Positions 6,651 to 6,887 of a DNA stretch of 6,887 nucleotides are shown one piece after another. Below the pieces are notes generated by a model. That model was given only the letters and a program-made list of their open reading frames with translations. It searched no databases and was not told the DNA's origin. The translations under genes were made by a program, and so were the position numbers. Location of the stretch: assembly GCA_025938035.1 (NCBI GenBank), contig JAICQE010000206.1:1-6887 (forward strand), read 5' to 3'. The stretch is from Vicinamibacteria bacterium. GTDB taxonomy: Bacteria > Acidobacteriota > Vicinamibacteria > Vicinamibacterales > UBA2999. Position 1 is the first letter of the stretch. Each line of letters starts with the position of its first letter.

Positions 6651-6672
6651 CTGTGGCTCGACGGAGCCACGG
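6651..6672. repeat. Hairpin within HhH ORF 5' region
   Basis: A 7-bp perfect stem GTGGCTC/GAGCCAC (6653-6659 with 6664-6670, loop GACG) can be extended by a T-G and a C-G pair. An alternative pairing uses GCTCGAC (6656-6662) with GTCGAGC (6675-6681). It falls exactly where the first HhH hairpin of a ComEA-like domain would be expected, supporting the reading that this stretch is repeat-derived and not ancestral coding sequence. Confidence 0.45.
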
Positions 6673-6806
6673 TCGTCGAGCGCGAGGCGCGTTTGAACGC
6701 TCCGCTCGCGGCGGCGCATTTTCAAGCGTCGATGACCTGCTAAATGTCAAAGGCATTGGCCCCAAGACTTTCCAAAAGCTCCGTCCGTACGTCAAGCTAT
6801 AAGCGA

Positions 6807-6887
6807 ATGCATGCGGCGATAACGAAACGTTGGTGGTGGAGGTGGTTTTACGCACCGCTCCAATTCGTCGGCGAAATTTCGATCATC
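6807..6887 (+). CDS. Possible start of a membrane protein, truncated by window end
   Basis: An ATG 4 bp after the HhH stop opens a frame that stays open to the last base (27 codons). The peptide starts MHAAITKRWWWRWFYAPLQ and continues into a hydrophobic stretch ending VGEISII. A positively charged, Trp-rich N-terminus running into hydrophobic residues fits a membrane protein; an MlaE-type ABC permease is one guess, which this little sequence cannot establish. The same frame is open from an ATG at 6744, but that start would overlap the well-conserved HhH codons, so 6807 is preferred. No clear Shine-Dalgarno is visible. The AT content is higher than in the preceding kilobase. Confidence 0.4.
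   Translation, partial: MHAAITKRWWWRWFYAPLQFVGEISII

Larger units (their letters stand above)
6473..6802 (+). pseudogene. ComEA-like helix-hairpin-helix ORF, probably 5'-damaged
   Basis: Only the C-terminal end is recognisable: GAFSSVDDLLNVKGIGPKTF at residues 81-100, followed by QKLRPYVKL. This is the second half of the (HhH)2 DNA-binding domain of ComEA-type proteins, with the VKGIG hairpin. The expected first hairpin (an LPGIG-like motif followed by an A..I...R helix) should lie just upstream, but residues 1-80 are Arg-rich low-complexity sequence. That stretch is encoded by three palindromic repeat-like segments (6512-6560, 6572-6593, 6651-6672). I found no first hairpin in the other two forward frames from 6590 to 6720. 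The open frame begins at ATG 6473 and overlaps plsC by 110 bp, an unlikely arrangement for an intact gene. I therefore read it as a comEA-like gene whose 5' part was replaced or scrambled. It may still be an expressed 109-residue protein with a half domain. Confidence 0.5.

Noticed and set aside
6600..6743. 47-codon frame starting at ATG 6600
   Set aside because: It has no recognisable motif, lies across a repeat hairpin, and ends inside the conserved HhH codons read in another frame. I checked it as a possible source of the missing first HhH hairpin and found no GIG-type motif.

Overview
The window is a high-GC bacterial chromosomal segment with every credible gene on the + strand, tightly packed and probably largely co-transcribed. 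The gene set is housekeeping. The order dnaB, alr, radA, a YacL-type PIN/TRAM protein and plsC, together with several families of short palindromic repeats between and inside genes, looks to me like an Acidobacteriota genome of the Vicinamibacteria type. That assignment rests on recollection of similar genomes, not on a search, and is moderate at best.

Layout: the 3' nine-tenths of dnaB (replicative helicase, 1-1218); alr (alanine racemase, 1229-2386); a 98-bp gap with a degenerate heptamer tandem repeat; radA (recombination helicase, 2485-3864); a 149-bp gap with two back-to-back 9-bp hairpins; a membrane-anchored PIN/TRAM protein (4014-5111); a GNAT N-acetyltransferase (5138-5734); a PlsC-type lysophospholipid acyltransferase (5731-6582) that overlaps the GNAT stop through GTGA; a damaged-looking ComEA-like helix-hairpin-helix ORF (6473-6802); and the probable first 27 codons of another gene running off the end (6807-6887).

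Functionally, dnaB and radA are both hexameric RecA-fold motors for replication and recombination, alr supplies D-alanine for peptidoglycan, and plsC acts in phospholipid synthesis, so the cluster mixes DNA maintenance with envelope biogenesis. The radA/PIN-TRAM adjacency resembles the radA-disA-yacL locus of Firmicutes without disA.

I see no new defence or biosynthetic system. The most notable signal is the set of short palindromic elements. One sits in frame inside alr and adds about 16 codons next to a PLP-binding strand. Another pair forms the radA downstream spacer. A mosaic of three lies across the plsC 3' end and the HhH ORF, where it seems to supply the PlsC tail and to have replaced the first half of the HhH domain. 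These look like REP-like, non-autonomous mobile sequences that have become coding sequence.
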